A stretch of 64,000 bases of DNA from DASWJZ01 sp963814905. GTDB taxonomy: Bacteria; Pseudomonadota; Alphaproteobacteria; Rhizobiales; Afifellaceae. The position numbers and the translations under genes were made by a program. Of the stretch, positions 45,809 to 57,922 are shown in pieces. The DNA lies in contig CAWFEM010000014.1 in the NCBI GenBank assembly GCA_963814905.1, positions 434,001 to 498,000 on the forward strand, read 5' to 3'. The number at the start of each line of letters is the position of its first letter. Position 1 is the stretch's first letter. The notes under the pieces were generated by a model. That model was not told where the DNA came from and ran no database searches. It worked only from the letters and a program-made list of their open reading frames with translations.

Positions 45809-46144
45809 ATGGAGAAGCAAAGCGTGACGCTTTCGGACCGCGCCGCGCGCCGGGTCGCCAAGATCCTGAGCGCCGAGCCTGCGGGCACGGCGCTGCGCGT
45901 CAGCGTCGAGGGCGGCGGCTGCTCCGGCTTCCAGTACCGCTACGACCTCGTCCAGGAGCCGCCGGCGGAGGACGACGTCGTGCTGGAGAGCGAAGGCGCC
46001 CGAGTGCTCATTGACGCGGTCTCGCTCGACTATATGGGCGGCTCGGAGATCGATTTCGTCGACGATCTGATCGGCCAGTCCTTCCAGATCAAGAACCCGC
46101 ACGCGGTCGCTGCCTGCGGCTGCGGCACGAGCTTCTCGGTCTGA
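45809..46144 (+). CDS. erpA: iron-sulfur cluster insertion protein ErpA (A-type carrier)
   Basis: A 111-residue A-type scaffold. The conserved cysteines are in VEGGGCSGFQYRY and AACGCGTSF. It delivers Fe-S clusters to apoproteins. I chose ATG 45809 (MEKQSVTLSDRAARRV), which has GCGGAAG at good spacing; ATG 45782 or GTG 45779 would add nine or ten residues. It is divergent from dgt, a common arrangement in this order. Confidence 0.9.
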   Translation: MEKQSVTLSDRAARRVAKILSAEPAGTALRVSVEGGGCSGFQYRYDLVQEPPAEDDVVLESEGARVLIDAVSLDYMGGSEIDFVDDLIGQSFQIKNPHAVAACGCGTSFSV

Positions 46145-46150
46145 GGAGCG

Positions 46151-46172
46151 ATCCGGCGGGGACCGCCGGATC
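46151..46172. other. hairpin between erpA and the convergent glycosyltransferase gene
   Basis: ATCCGGCG (46151-46158) and CGCCGGAT (46164-46171) form an 8-bp stem with a five-base loop. It lies seven bases after the erpA stop. No T-run follows on either side, so it is a structure of unclear function rather than a proven terminator. Confidence 0.4.
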
Positions 46173-46180
46173 CGCACCGG

Positions 46181-47143
46181 TCAACCACAACGGTCTTTCT
46201 GACCGCACTTCACACCGACGCGGCGCAGCAGGCCGGCGTTGATCTCCGCGCGCAACGTCGCCTCCCGGCGCCGGCACTCGGCGATCAGCGCATCCTCCGG
46301 CTCGTCGCGCAGAAGCAGGTTCTTTCGCAGCCACCGGAGCCAGCGAAAGGCGCGGTAGCGCTGACCGAGCTTGCGCGCGCGCCCATTGCAATAATCCAAA
46401 TGGACGACGAGCTGGTCGGGGGAAGCTCGGATTCCGCGTCGCGCCAGGGCGCGCACCCGTACGATGTCGGAGAAACCTTTTTGCTTGGCCACGAACTGCC
46501 GGCTCGCCTGGCCTGCATGGAGCCGGTAGCCGAGCAGGAACGCGGGGATGTTCGCAAATCGGAGGCGCGAGGCGCTGCGCTCCCAAAGATCGTAGTCCTC
46601 CGCATGCGCCGCCAGCGCCGAATATCGGAGCCCGGCCTGGTTCAGGAGCCGCATGTTGAACATCACTGTCGGATGCGCGAACGGCGAGGCGAACACGGTC
46701 ATCGCCGCGAGCGCCGCGTGCTCCGTCGGCAACGTCTCCTCGCCCGCCGTGCGGTCAGCGGAGAACGACCGGTACCATGTGCCGCAAATGCCGACATCCG
46801 GGTGCGCGCGCATGAAGGAGAGCTGGCGCGCGAGCCGCTCTGGCGCGGCCAAATCGTCGGCGTCCATCCGCGCGACGAACGGCGTCGTCACGTGGTCGAG
46901 CCCCCAGTTCAGGCGCGTGGCGACCCCGAGATGACGGCCATCGCGGACGATCCTTATGCGCCGATCGCCAATGGACTCCGCTATATCGATGCTGGCGTCG
47001 GTCGAGCCGTCGTCGACCAGCATCAGGACGAAGTCGCGCTCGGTCTGCGTGAGGATGCTGGCAAGCGCCCCGGCTATGTGAGCCTCGGCGTTGCGTACCG
47101 GCATCAGGACGGTCACCTGAGCCGTGCTCACGCTCTCGCTCAT
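46181..47143 (-). CDS. family 2 glycosyltransferase
   Basis: A 320-residue GT-A-fold enzyme. The nucleotide-sugar binding region is VTVLMPVRNAEAHIAGALAS and LMLVDDGSTDAS; the metal motif DADD is in VARMDADDLAAPERLARQ; an acceptor-side EDYDLWERSASR follows. It probably adds a sugar to a surface polysaccharide or lipid. The C-terminal 100 residues are basic. The donor and acceptor cannot be read. It is divergent from a family 10 glycosyltransferase gene, so the two may be co-acquired. Confidence 0.85.
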   Translation of the reverse strand: MSESVSTAQVTVLMPVRNAEAHIAGALASILTQTERDFVLMLVDDGSTDASIDIAESIGDRRIRIVRDGRHLGVATRLNWGLDHVTTPFVARMDADDLAAPERLARQLSFMRAHPDVGICGTWYRSFSADRTAGEETLPTEHAALAAMTVFASPFAHPTVMFNMRLLNQAGLRYSALAAHAEDYDLWERSASRLRFANIPAFLLGYRLHAGQASRQFVAKQKGFSDIVRVRALARRGIRASPDQLVVHLDYCNGRARKLGQRYRAFRWLRWLRKNLLLRDEPEDALIAECRRREATLRAEINAGLLRRVGVKCGQKDRCG

Positions 47144-47330
47144 CGACTTTGGGGGTGCTGAACCCTCATGGCGCGCGCCGACGGCATTGCAGCGCGGATT
47201 GCGGATGGTACGGTGGCCGCAGGCACGCGCCGCACACCGCCGGAGAGCATGCCACGGTCGGGGCTTTCAAAGGCGACGCGACGCCGTGTCATTCGATACC
47301 ACAACGCGCCATCATGCCCATTTCTCGAGC

Positions 47331-48224
47331 ATGCATGGCCCGATCGAAACGTGGTTCCGCCAGACCCCGGCGCATGACGGCCGCTTCGGCGCCACGCACT
47401 TCCACGCCGAGCCCGCCGGGCACCCGGAGGAATGGCTCGTCGTCTGCGACGATCCCCCGGCGAGGCTCCGCACCCGGATACCGCGCGCAAGGCGCATCCT
47501 GTTTTTGGGCGAGCCGGCCGCCATCAAGACCTACGCCCTGCCCTACCTGAACCAGTTCGGCACCGTGGTCGGCCCCACGGCGTTTCCGGGTTTCAGCGGC
47601 CGCCGGATCGTCCAGCACGGATCGCTCCCGTGGCACTATGGCAGGAACAGGTGCCTCTCCTGGGACCGGGTGATGATGGACAAGGAGAAGAGCGCGGCGA
47701 TCTCCGTCTTCTGCTCCGACAAGACCTTCACCGCTCAGCAGGTGAACCGGATCATGTTCGTGGGGGAGCTGAAGCGTCATTTCGGTGCGCTCGTCACGCA
47801 TTTCGGAAACGGGTTCCACACCCTGCCGGAGAAGGCCGATGGATTGGACCCCTATCGCTACACCGTCGCATTGGAAAACAGTATGGAGGACACCTACTGG
47901 ACGGAGAAGCTCGGCGACGCTTATCTCGGCCACTGCTTCCCGATCTACGCCGGCGGCAAGGTGAGCCTGGGCGATTTCGATCCGGCGGCCCGCCTCGACA
48001 TCGACGTGCGCGCACCCGACGACGCCTTCCGTCGCATCGAAGCCCTGTTGGAATCGCAGGCCTTCGAGCGCTCGCAATCGCTGATCCGGGCACAGCGCAT
48101 GCGCGTCATGACGGAGCACAACCTTTTCGCGGTCGCCGATCGCATCATCGGGAAGGCCCGCGGCGGCCGCGGCCGGCTTTTCCTGCCCGAGCGGCTGCGC
48201 CGCAACGAGCATTTTACCGCCTGA
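47331..48224 (+). CDS. family 10 glycosyltransferase (alpha-1,3-fucosyltransferase-like), 5' end frameshifted
   Basis: The 297-residue frame shows the GT10 C-terminal signature RYTVALENSMEDTYWTEKL and GDAYLGHCFPIYAGG, which bind GDP-fucose in known members. The frame starts at MHGPIETWFRQTP, but a better N-terminus (from about 47249, ending VIRYHNAPSCPFLEHAWP) is in the neighbouring frame; removing one C at 47339-47341 joins them. The acceptor is unknown and the gene might use another donor. It is divergent from the GT2 gene and followed by xth. Confidence 0.78.
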   Translation: MHGPIETWFRQTPAHDGRFGATHFHAEPAGHPEEWLVVCDDPPARLRTRIPRARRILFLGEPAAIKTYALPYLNQFGTVVGPTAFPGFSGRRIVQHGSLPWHYGRNRCLSWDRVMMDKEKSAAISVFCSDKTFTAQQVNRIMFVGELKRHFGALVTHFGNGFHTLPEKADGLDPYRYTVALENSMEDTYWTEKLGDAYLGHCFPIYAGGKVSLGDFDPAARLDIDVRAPDDAFRRIEALLESQAFERSQSLIRAQRMRVMTEHNLFAVADRIIGKARGGRGRLFLPERLRRNEHFTA

Positions 48225-48314
48225 TCGGCTCCGGCCCGCCCGGAACGGAATGGATGCCGCGGCCGGGCCGTGGCATGAGGACGGCATCGCAAACGCTGCA
48301 TGAGCCCTTCCGCA

Positions 48315-49100
48315 ATGCGCATCGCCACCTGGAACATCAACGGCGTCAAAGCCCGGATCGACAATCTCCTCCACTGGCTGAAGGAGGCGGCGCCCGACGT
48401 CGTCTGCCTGCAGGAGATCAAGTCGGTCGATGAGGGCTTTCCCACGGATGTGCTCGGCGACCTCGGTTACAATTCCGCCGTCCATGGCCAGAAAGGCTTC
48501 AATGGCGTCGCCCTCCTCGCCCGGCATCCGATCGAGGACGTGACGAAGGGGCTTCCCGACGGCGAAGGCGACGAGCAGGCGCGTTTCGTCTCCGCGCTGA
48601 TCGCGCCGAAAGGCGGTGTCGCCGTCCGCGTCGCGGGGGCCTACATGCCGAACGGCAACCCGATCGGCAGCGACAAGTTCACCTACAAGCTGGCTTGGCT
48701 CCAGCGCCTGGAAGGCTGGATCAAGGGGGCACTCGCCGCGGAGGAGCCGCTGGTGATTGCCGGCGACTACAACATCATCCCCGAGCCGGCGGACGCGAAG
48801 AACCCCGAGGCGTGGACGACCGACGCGCTCTACCAGCCCGAATCGCGGGCCGCCTACCGGCGGCTCCTGGCGCTCGGATTGACCGATGCGGTGCGCGCGG
48901 TCGACGATCGCCCCGGCATCTATACGTTCTGGGACTATCAGGCCGGCGCCTGGCAGAAGAACAACGGAATCCGCATCGATCACCTGCTTCTGTCCCCGGA
49001 AGCCGCGGATCGCCTGGTCGAAACGGGGATCGACAAGCATGTGCGTGGCTGGGAGAAGCCCTCCGACCATGTGCCCGTCTGGGTCGATCTCAGGGACTGA
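48315..49100 (+). CDS. xth: exodeoxyribonuclease III
   Basis: A 261-residue AP endonuclease of the exonuclease III family. The N-terminus MRIATWNINGVKARI and LQEIKSVDEGF supply the first metal-binding Asn/Glu; AGDYNIIP and RIDHLLLSPE and SDHVPVWVDL carry the catalytic Asp/Asn/His. It repairs abasic sites. ATG 48315 matches the family N-terminus; ATG 48300 would add five residues. Downstream lies a small secreted-protein gene. Confidence 0.93.
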   Translation: MRIATWNINGVKARIDNLLHWLKEAAPDVVCLQEIKSVDEGFPTDVLGDLGYNSAVHGQKGFNGVALLARHPIEDVTKGLPDGEGDEQARFVSALIAPKGGVAVRVAGAYMPNGNPIGSDKFTYKLAWLQRLEGWIKGALAAEEPLVIAGDYNIIPEPADAKNPEAWTTDALYQPESRAAYRRLLALGLTDAVRAVDDRPGIYTFWDYQAGAWQKNNGIRIDHLLLSPEAADRLVETGIDKHVRGWEKPSDHVPVWVDLRD

Positions 49101-49190
49101 CGCCGGCCCGACGACCACCATTCGCTGCTTGGACAGGCCGCCCCGAAGCAGGGTCGCGGTTTCTTCGCCGGCGTGCTACCATGATCCGTC

Positions 49191-49482
49191 ATGAGGGCAG
49201 CCGTCGTCACACTCGCTGCGGTATTGGCCATCGGCGCGTCGAGCGCCTTGGCGGGCCCGAACTGCACCTGCCGCGCGGCGAATGGTGTCGAGGCGACGCT
49301 CGGCGAGACCATTTGCCTCAAGAACTCCCTCAGGACTTCGCCTCGCGCGCTGCGAAATGGTGTTGAACAACACGTCCTGGAAATTCCTGCCGGGCGCCTG
49401 CCCGCAGGCCTCGCGCGAGACCGACAGCCCCGTAATGGCCGCGATGTCGGTCGCGCCGCAGACGCCGCCGCTTCTGCGCTAA
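49191..49482 (+). CDS. small secreted protein, frameshifted as given
   Basis: MRAAVVTLAAVLAIGASSAL and AGP-type cleavage give a signal peptide, followed by CTCRAANGVEATLGETICLK. The frame then slips: the next frame reads PSGLRLARCEMVLNNTSWKF and LPGACPQA. Removing one A near 49323 joins them into about 96 residues. The result has a cysteine-rich pattern typical of small Hyphomicrobiales periplasmic proteins; no function is known. It lies between xth and the convergent exoR. Confidence 0.65.
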
Positions 49483-49517
49483 GATCCTGAGTTGAGAGCC
49501 GAAAGCCGCGGCCGCGG

Positions 49518-50327
49518 CTATTGGAGCGGCGTGGGGGCTTGCGCCTGCGCCTGTGCGCCGCCTGTACGCCGCGCGATCCAGGCCTCCGCGAGCCCCATCG
49601 CTTCGCGGCGCTCCGCTTCGCTGGCGGTTGAGAAAGCCTGCTCGTGCTTGCCCTGGATCGCCGGGTCGCCGGGGCTCGAAAGCCGCGCGACCGTCAGCCA
49701 CATCAGCCCTTCGACCGGCCGCCGGTCCATGCCGATGCCCTCGTAGAGCATGTGGCCGAACTCCGCCTGCGCTGCGACATGGCCCTTGCGCGCCGCGAGC
49801 TTGAACCAGCGCGCCGCCTGGCGGACGTTCTTGTCGCCGCCCTGACCCTGGAGGAACATGTTGGCGAGCGAGAATTGCGCGTCGGAATCGCCGAAATACG
49901 AGGCCGCGTAGGCGAAGAAGCGGCGCGCGCGGCTCGGATCGGCGACGACCTGACCGGGTATGCCGCTCTGGTAGTAGGTGCCGAGCGTCACGAATGCGTC
50001 CGCCACGAACGGCGCGTCCGGCCCGTGCGGGTTCTCGTCGCCATATTCGTTGGCGACCTGGGCAAAGAGCTGCATTGCCTTGCGGTCGTCTTCCGCGACG
50101 AGGTCGCCGGTCTGGTACATCCGCCCAAGCTTCCACAGCGCGCCGGGATGCCCGTTCGCCGCGGCGTAGTTCAGCGCCTCCAGCGCAGTTGCCGCATCAC
50201 CGGCCTTGTAGGCCTCGTAGCCGGAACGGAACGCTTCCGCCGGCGTCAGATTCGGGTCGAGCGCCTGCGCGGCACTCACTCCGAGGCCCGTCATGGCAAC
50301 GATGACGCAAATCCTAGAGATCCGCAT
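49518..50327 (-). CDS. exoR: ExoR-like periplasmic Sel1-repeat regulator
   Basis: A 269-residue protein with a signal peptide (MRISRICVIVAMTGLGVSA, cleavage after AQA) and Sel1-like repeats: EALNYAAANGHPGALWKLGRMY, DAFVTLGTYYQSG, AYAASYFGDSDAQFSLANMF and WFKLAARKGHVAAQAEFGHMLYEG. In Sinorhizobium and Agrobacterium ExoR binds the sensor kinase ExoS (ChvG) and controls exopolysaccharide, motility and acid response. The end WLTVARLSSPG fits ExoR. ExoS/ChvI genes are not in the window. It overlaps ilvD by 14 bases. Confidence 0.78.
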   Translation of the reverse strand: MRISRICVIVAMTGLGVSAAQALDPNLTPAEAFRSGYEAYKAGDAATALEALNYAAANGHPGALWKLGRMYQTGDLVAEDDRKAMQLFAQVANEYGDENPHGPDAPFVADAFVTLGTYYQSGIPGQVVADPSRARRFFAYAASYFGDSDAQFSLANMFLQGQGGDKNVRQAARWFKLAARKGHVAAQAEFGHMLYEGIGMDRRPVEGLMWLTVARLSSPGDPAIQGKHEQAFSTASEAERREAMGLAEAWIARRTGGAQAQAQAPTPLQ

Positions 50328-52038
50328 AGCTCACCGTCTCAGCAGCCCCGCCAGGATGCGTGACCGCCCCGTCTCTCGCGGTGCCAACGAGCTGGGCGTA
50401 TTTCCACAGCGCGCCGGACCGATAATCCGTCTCGCGCGGTTTCCAACTCTTGCGCCGCGCCGCAAGTTCCTCGTCGGAGAGCTTGACGTCGAGACGCCCG
50501 CTCTCCGCGTCGATTTCGATGATGTCGCCGTCTTGCAGCAGCCCGATCGGCCCGCCGAGCGCCGCCTCCGGCGCCACATGTCCGATGCAGAAGCCGCGCG
50601 TCGCGCCGGAGAAACGGCCGTCGGTGATGAGCGCGACCTTGTCGCCCATCCCTTGCCCGTAGAGCGCCGCGGTGGTGGACAGCATCTCCCGCATGCCGGG
50701 GCCGCCGCGCGGTCCCTCATAGCGGATGACCAGCACGTCGCCTTCCTTGTAGTCACGATCGGTCACGGCTGCGAAACATTCCTCTTCGCTGTCGAAACAG
50801 CGGGCCGGCCCGGAAAAGCGGACATTCTTCATTCCGGCCACCTTCACGATGGCCCCTTCGCCCGCAAGATTGCCCCTCAGTCCGACGACCCCGCCGGTCG
50901 GCGTGATCGGGTCGTTTGCCGGACGGACAACATCCTGCGCGGCGTTCCACTTCACTTGGGAAAGGTTTTCGGCAATTGTGCGGCCAGTTACGGTTAAGCA
51001 ATCCCCGTTGAGAAAACCGTTATCAAGTAGTGTCTTCATCAACAGCGGAATTCCGCCCGCCTCGAACATGTCCTTAGCCACATAACGACCGCCCGGCTTC
51101 AGATCGGCGATGTAGGGCGTCCGCTTGAAGATTTCGGCCACGTCGAAGAGGTCGAACTTGATGCCGCATTCGTGCGCGATCGCCGGCAGATGCAGCCCGG
51201 CATTGGTCGAGCCGCCCGAGGCCGCCACCACCGTTGCCGCATTCTCCAGCGCTTCGCGCGTGACGATGTCGCGCGGACGGATATCGCGCGCCAGGATTTC
51301 CATGATCTTCTGACCCGCCGCCATGCAGAAGGCGTCGCGGATCTCGTAGGGCGCCGGCGCGCCTGCCGAATAGGGAAGCGCCAGCCCGATCGCCTCCGAC
51401 ACGGTGGCCATCGTGTTGGCGGTGAATTGCGCCCCGCAGGCGCCCGCCGAGGGGCAGGCCACCTGCTCCAACTCGTCGAGATCGCTCGTCGACATCGCGC
51501 CGACGGAAACCATGCCGACCGCCTCGAAGAGGTCCTGCACGGTTACCTGCTTGCCGCGGAAGTTCCCCGGAAGGATCGACCCGCCATAGATGAAGATCGA
51601 GGGCACGTTGAGACGGCACATCGCCATCATCATGCCGGGCAGCGACTTGTCGCAGCCGGCAAGCCCGATCAGCGCGTCATAGCAATGGCCGCGCATGGTG
51701 AGCTCGACAGAATCGGCGATCACCTCGCGCGACACCAGCGACGACTTCATGCCCTGGTGGCCCATGGCGATGCCGTCGGTCACTGTGATCGTCGTGAACT
51801 CGCGCGGCGTGCCGTCAGCCGCGGCGACACCCTTTTTCGCTGCCTGCGCCTGGCGCGAGAGCGCGATGTTGCAGGGCGCTGCTTCGTTCCAGCAGGTGGC
51901 GACGCCGACGAGAGGCTGATGAATCTGCTCGCGCGTCAGCCCCATCGCGTAGAGGTAGGAGCGATGCGGCGCACGGCTCGGCCCCTCCGTCACGTGACGG
52001 CTGGGCAGTTTCTTCTTATCGAATGTTCTTGCGTCCAT
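50314..52038 (-). CDS. ilvD: dihydroxy-acid dehydratase
   Basis: A 574-residue IlvD/Edd-family Fe-S dehydratase of branched-chain amino acid synthesis, converting dihydroxy-isovalerate or -methylvalerate to the keto acid. Cluster cysteines lie in LAGCDKSLPGMMMA and CPSAGACGAQFTANTM; TVTDGIAMGHQGMKSSLVSRE carries the substrate side. Start MDARTFDKKKLPSRHVT is typical. It overlaps exoR downstream and is separated by about 400 bp from the mechanosensitive-channel gene. Confidence 0.94.
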   Translation of the reverse strand: MDARTFDKKKLPSRHVTEGPSRAPHRSYLYAMGLTREQIHQPLVGVATCWNEAAPCNIALSRQAQAAKKGVAAADGTPREFTTITVTDGIAMGHQGMKSSLVSREVIADSVELTMRGHCYDALIGLAGCDKSLPGMMMAMCRLNVPSIFIYGGSILPGNFRGKQVTVQDLFEAVGMVSVGAMSTSDLDELEQVACPSAGACGAQFTANTMATVSEAIGLALPYSAGAPAPYEIRDAFCMAAGQKIMEILARDIRPRDIVTREALENAATVVAASGGSTNAGLHLPAIAHECGIKFDLFDVAEIFKRTPYIADLKPGGRYVAKDMFEAGGIPLLMKTLLDNGFLNGDCLTVTGRTIAENLSQVKWNAAQDVVRPANDPITPTGGVVGLRGNLAGEGAIVKVAGMKNVRFSGPARCFDSEEECFAAVTDRDYKEGDVLVIRYEGPRGGPGMREMLSTTAALYGQGMGDKVALITDGRFSGATRGFCIGHVAPEAALGGPIGLLQDGDIIEIDAESGRLDVKLSDEELAARRKSWKPRETDYRSGALWKYAQLVGTARDGAVTHPGGAAETVSYADL

Positions 52039-52442
52039 TTACGTCCGCTCTTGCCGCGTCCCTGTCCGCGGCTCGGTCTCACCGGACCTACCTGACCGCC
52101 CCCGCGCGGCATGCTTGTCCAGAACGGCGCCGAAACTGCCGCCGTAGTTATTGAGAAACAATAGAAAGGATCGTGGCGCAAAGGGGGCCAAGCGCAGATC
52201 GGGACAGATTTGCAACAGCCTGTGGCAGTTAAGTGACAGGAACAGCGCCTCACCGCGCGGTTAAGGAGAAGCCCGACCCTCCGCGTCATATCCCGGCTTT
52301 TGTCGGTGCCGCCAAGTAGGGCTGGTATTCGGCCGAAAACAGGTCGTTAATTCGCACCGGCTAACGATTGTCTACGAGGGCGGAAATCTCGGCCCGGCGG
52401 GCGGGCGATCGCCAGCCTGAGCCACTCCGAGCGTGAAACTGC
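52039..52442. other. intergenic region between ilvD and the mechanosensitive-channel gene
   Basis: About 400 bases between two divergent starts. No RNA gene, convincing promoter or long repeat was recognised. It should hold the two promoters. The region is somewhat less GC-rich near 52140-52230 than the flanks. Confidence 0.4.
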
Positions 52443-54314
52443 ATGGCGCGTCTTCTTGGATATCGGTCCCGCTTTCTGGAGGTGTCGAGGCGGCTCGCAA
52501 TGGCTCTCGTCTGTATTGCGGCGGTGACGTCGGCTCATGCGGAGCAGATGGCCGTGCCAAAGATCGACGAGACCGACCTCGCCTTGCTCGCCGATCCTGA
52601 CCTCTCCAGCCCGCGCGCGACTCTGAGGTCGCTGCAGCAGAGCGTCCAGAAAGCCTACGACGTGCTGAACCACGCCTATGCGCTGCACCGCCACGATCCC
52701 GGGCTCACGATCTCGCCTGAGGTGAACCGGGAGGTGACGAAGGCGGAGCTGCTGTTGCACAGGGCGGTTACAACGCTCGATCTGAGCCAGGTGCCTGCTG
52801 TCAGTCGCGCGAAAGTCGGCATCGAGACCGTCCTCTTGCTGAAGGAGATCCTCGACCGGCTGCCGGTCACGCCGGCCGAGATCATCCCTGGGACCGAAGA
52901 GGCCGGCGACGGCGGCGGTAAGGCACCGATCAAGTCCTGGTCACTGCCGTATTCCGAGATTCAGATCGTTCGCATGACCGAGGGTCAAGAAGCGGGCCGC
53001 TACCTGTTCTCATCGGCGACGGTTGCACGCGTGCCGGAGTTCTACAGTCTCGTCAAAGGCTTCTCCGAGCGCTCTGACGCTGCCCCCGATTTCTTCGAAT
53101 TCTACACCCTGACGCCCGGGAATCTGCTGCCACCGAAATGGTACCTCTGGATTGAGGATATGCCCAACTGGACACGGCACACATGGGCGGGCCAGGCGGT
53201 ATGGCAGTGGGTCGGCCTGTTTGTGGTCGTTGTGGCGCTTGGCGTTCTCTACTGGGCAATCTGGCGCCTTCCGCATGGGCGCATCGCGGCGGCAGTGCCG
53301 GTCAAGCGCGCGGGCTATCGCCTGTTGATGATGATCGCGGTCGCGTTGGGAACGCTTTTTGCGCAGCAACTGGTGAGCAACCAGCTGAACATCTCCGGCT
53401 GGCCATACATCGTGGCCAACACGACGCTCTATTCGATAGCTTTCTTGGCGGCAGCATGGGCGGCCTATTTCGCGCTCGTCGGGGCCGCCGAGCTGATCAT
53501 TGCGTCGCCGCGGATCGATCCGGCGAGCATCGATGCGAGCCTGCTGCGGATCACCGTGCGCGTCCTCGGCATAGCGGCTGGCGTGGGCATCATCCTGTAT
53601 GGCGCAAGGGAGGTCGGCATCTCACTTTACGGCGTTCTTGCGGGACTGGGCGTTGGCGGCCTGGCGCTTGGCCTTGCTGCGCGTCCCACGCTTGAGAACC
53701 TGATTGGTGGCCTGACGCTCTATGCGGACCGGCCCGTGCGTGTCGGCGACTTCTGCGAATTCAGCGGAAACATGGGCACGGTGGAGGAGATCGGGTTGCG
53801 CTCGACGCGCGTGCGCGCGCGCGACCGCACGCTCGTCATTATCCCGAATGCCGAGTTCTCCAACATGCAGCTCATCAATTGGTCGCGACGCGACCAGTCG
53901 CTGCTGAAGACAACCTTGGGACTACGCTACGAGACGACGCAGGAGCAGATGCGCGATGTGATAGAGCGCGTTGGCAATCTGCTCCGAGAGCACCCCGAGA
54001 TCGACAGCAAGAGCGTCCGCGTCAGGTTCACGGAGCTTGGCGAATATGCGCTCGGCGTCGAAATTCGCACCTTCATGAACACCACCGACAACACACATTT
54101 CCTCGAGGTCCAGGAGGCGCTGTTCCTCGCGATCATGAAGATCGTCGAGGAGTGCGGAACCGCGATGGCGTTTCCCTCGAACACGACCTACCACGTGATG
54201 GAAAGCGAGTTGATGGCGAAGCTGCTGCAGGGTCAGGCGCGCCGTTCTACGAGCGGCGGCGACGTGGATAGCGACAGCGCGGATGCGGGCCGCCCGACCG
54301 GCGCGGAGACCTGA
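52443..54314 (+). CDS. MscS-family mechanosensitive ion channel
   Basis: A 623-residue protein. After a signal-like first helix, residues 30-240 form a helical extracytoplasmic domain. Membrane helices follow from about 258 (VWQWVGLFVVVVALGVLYWAIW), 300 and 330. The pore helix and family motif are GVLAGLGVGGLALGLAARPTLENLIGG, then the MscS beta domain (GDFCEFSGNMGTVEEIGLRS) and NAEFSNMQLINWSRRD. It opens under membrane tension. The C-terminal 30 residues are Ser/Asp rich. Confidence 0.9.
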   Translation: MARLLGYRSRFLEVSRRLAMALVCIAAVTSAHAEQMAVPKIDETDLALLADPDLSSPRATLRSLQQSVQKAYDVLNHAYALHRHDPGLTISPEVNREVTKAELLLHRAVTTLDLSQVPAVSRAKVGIETVLLLKEILDRLPVTPAEIIPGTEEAGDGGGKAPIKSWSLPYSEIQIVRMTEGQEAGRYLFSSATVARVPEFYSLVKGFSERSDAAPDFFEFYTLTPGNLLPPKWYLWIEDMPNWTRHTWAGQAVWQWVGLFVVVVALGVLYWAIWRLPHGRIAAAVPVKRAGYRLLMMIAVALGTLFAQQLVSNQLNISGWPYIVANTTLYSIAFLAAAWAAYFALVGAAELIIASPRIDPASIDASLLRITVRVLGIAAGVGIILYGAREVGISLYGVLAGLGVGGLALGLAARPTLENLIGGLTLYADRPVRVGDFCEFSGNMGTVEEIGLRSTRVRARDRTLVIIPNAEFSNMQLINWSRRDQSLLKTTLGLRYETTQEQMRDVIERVGNLLREHPEIDSKSVRVRFTELGEYALGVEIRTFMNTTDNTHFLEVQEALFLAIMKIVEECGTAMAFPSNTTYHVMESELMAKLLQGQARRSTSGGDVDSDSADAGRPTGAET

Positions 54315-54331
54315 CGCGCTCCATCTCGATC

Positions 54332-57049
<2,718 letters not shown>

Positions 57050-57174
57050 GGCGGTCCCGGCTGTGGCGGCGGTGTTAAACTGACGCCGCCAGGGCGTGTC
57101 AACCGCTCAAAAGCAAGCGTCGGGCCAGCGGCGCGCGCCCGCTCCGGAATGCACGCGTCTTAGGCAAAGAGGGC

Positions 57175-57795
57175 TCAGCGGCGTCCGCGTGACACCCGTT
57201 CGATCTCCTCCTGCACCTTGCGCTCCACAATCGAGGGCAGGTTGTCATCGAGCCACTGCTTCAGCATGGGCTGCAGCATCTCGATGACGACGTCCTCCAG
57301 CGAGCGCGAACCGCCGCGCCCGAGAAGGGAATGGGCAAGCGCGCCGAAGGCGCCGGAGATCGCATCACCGGATTCCGGCGACAGAAGGGGCTCGTCGTCG
57401 TCCACGGGTGGCGGTGCGTGAAGCGCCGCGGCGGCGGCGGCAAGCCGGTCAAGGTCGTGGTCGCGATCGTCGGCCGTGCGCTCGAAAGACCCTGGACGCA
57501 TGAATGCTCCGTGGTGCTGTTCCTGTTGTTCATGTTCCGGCTCGCCGGGCTCTTCGGCCTCCGAAGACGCGGCGGATTCTTCCGGCGCGTGATGCTCGGC
57601 TGCGGTGTCGTAGGAGACCATTTCCTCGTCCACTGGCTCCGCATGCACTGGCCCTTGTCGCGGAGCGATCGTGGACTCGGTGACGACACCGTCGATCTTC
57701 GGGGCCGACGACCCACCGTCCTCCGAGATGATCTGGCGGATCGATGCCAGGATCTCTTCCATCGACGGCTCATGCACCGCGTTTGGATTTGCCAT
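57175..57795 (-). CDS. popZ: polar organising protein PopZ family (DUF2497)
   Basis: A 206-residue PopZ. The conserved N-terminal helix EPSMEEILASIRQIISED binds client proteins. A Pro/Glu/Ala-rich linker follows, and the C-terminal part (SLEDVVIEMLQPMLKQWLDD, then PSIVERKVQEEIERVSRG) makes polymers at the cell pole. In Caulobacter PopZ anchors ParB-DNA. The gene lies between valS and the tolC-family gene, a familiar order in this group. Confidence 0.9.
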   Translation of the reverse strand: MANPNAVHEPSMEEILASIRQIISEDGGSSAPKIDGVVTESTIAPRQGPVHAEPVDEEMVSYDTAAEHHAPEESAASSEAEEPGEPEHEQQEQHHGAFMRPGSFERTADDRDHDLDRLAAAAAALHAPPPVDDDEPLLSPESGDAISGAFGALAHSLLGRGGSRSLEDVVIEMLQPMLKQWLDDNLPSIVERKVQEEIERVSRGRR

Positions 57796-57922
57796 TCATG
57801 CCCCCCGGTAACACCCGCTCTGACCCGCCCCCCGAATCAGCAACAGATTACACGCGGACGCGCAGGTGAAGAAAAGGACGCAGGGGCCATCGACGCAGCA
57901 AATGCCCCGATAAGCACCCATC

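Noticed and set aside
46151..46172. Intrinsic terminator between erpA and the glycosyltransferase gene
   Set aside because: The hairpin lacks a T-run on both strands.
47289..49121. Minus-strand frame of 610 codons over GT10 and xth
   Set aside because: Antisense to xth and GT10, no recognisable motifs.
33601..49323. Programmed frameshifting as a reason for the split genes
   Set aside because: The slips do not share a slippery heptamer or pause structure, and all are +1 insertions in unrelated genes.
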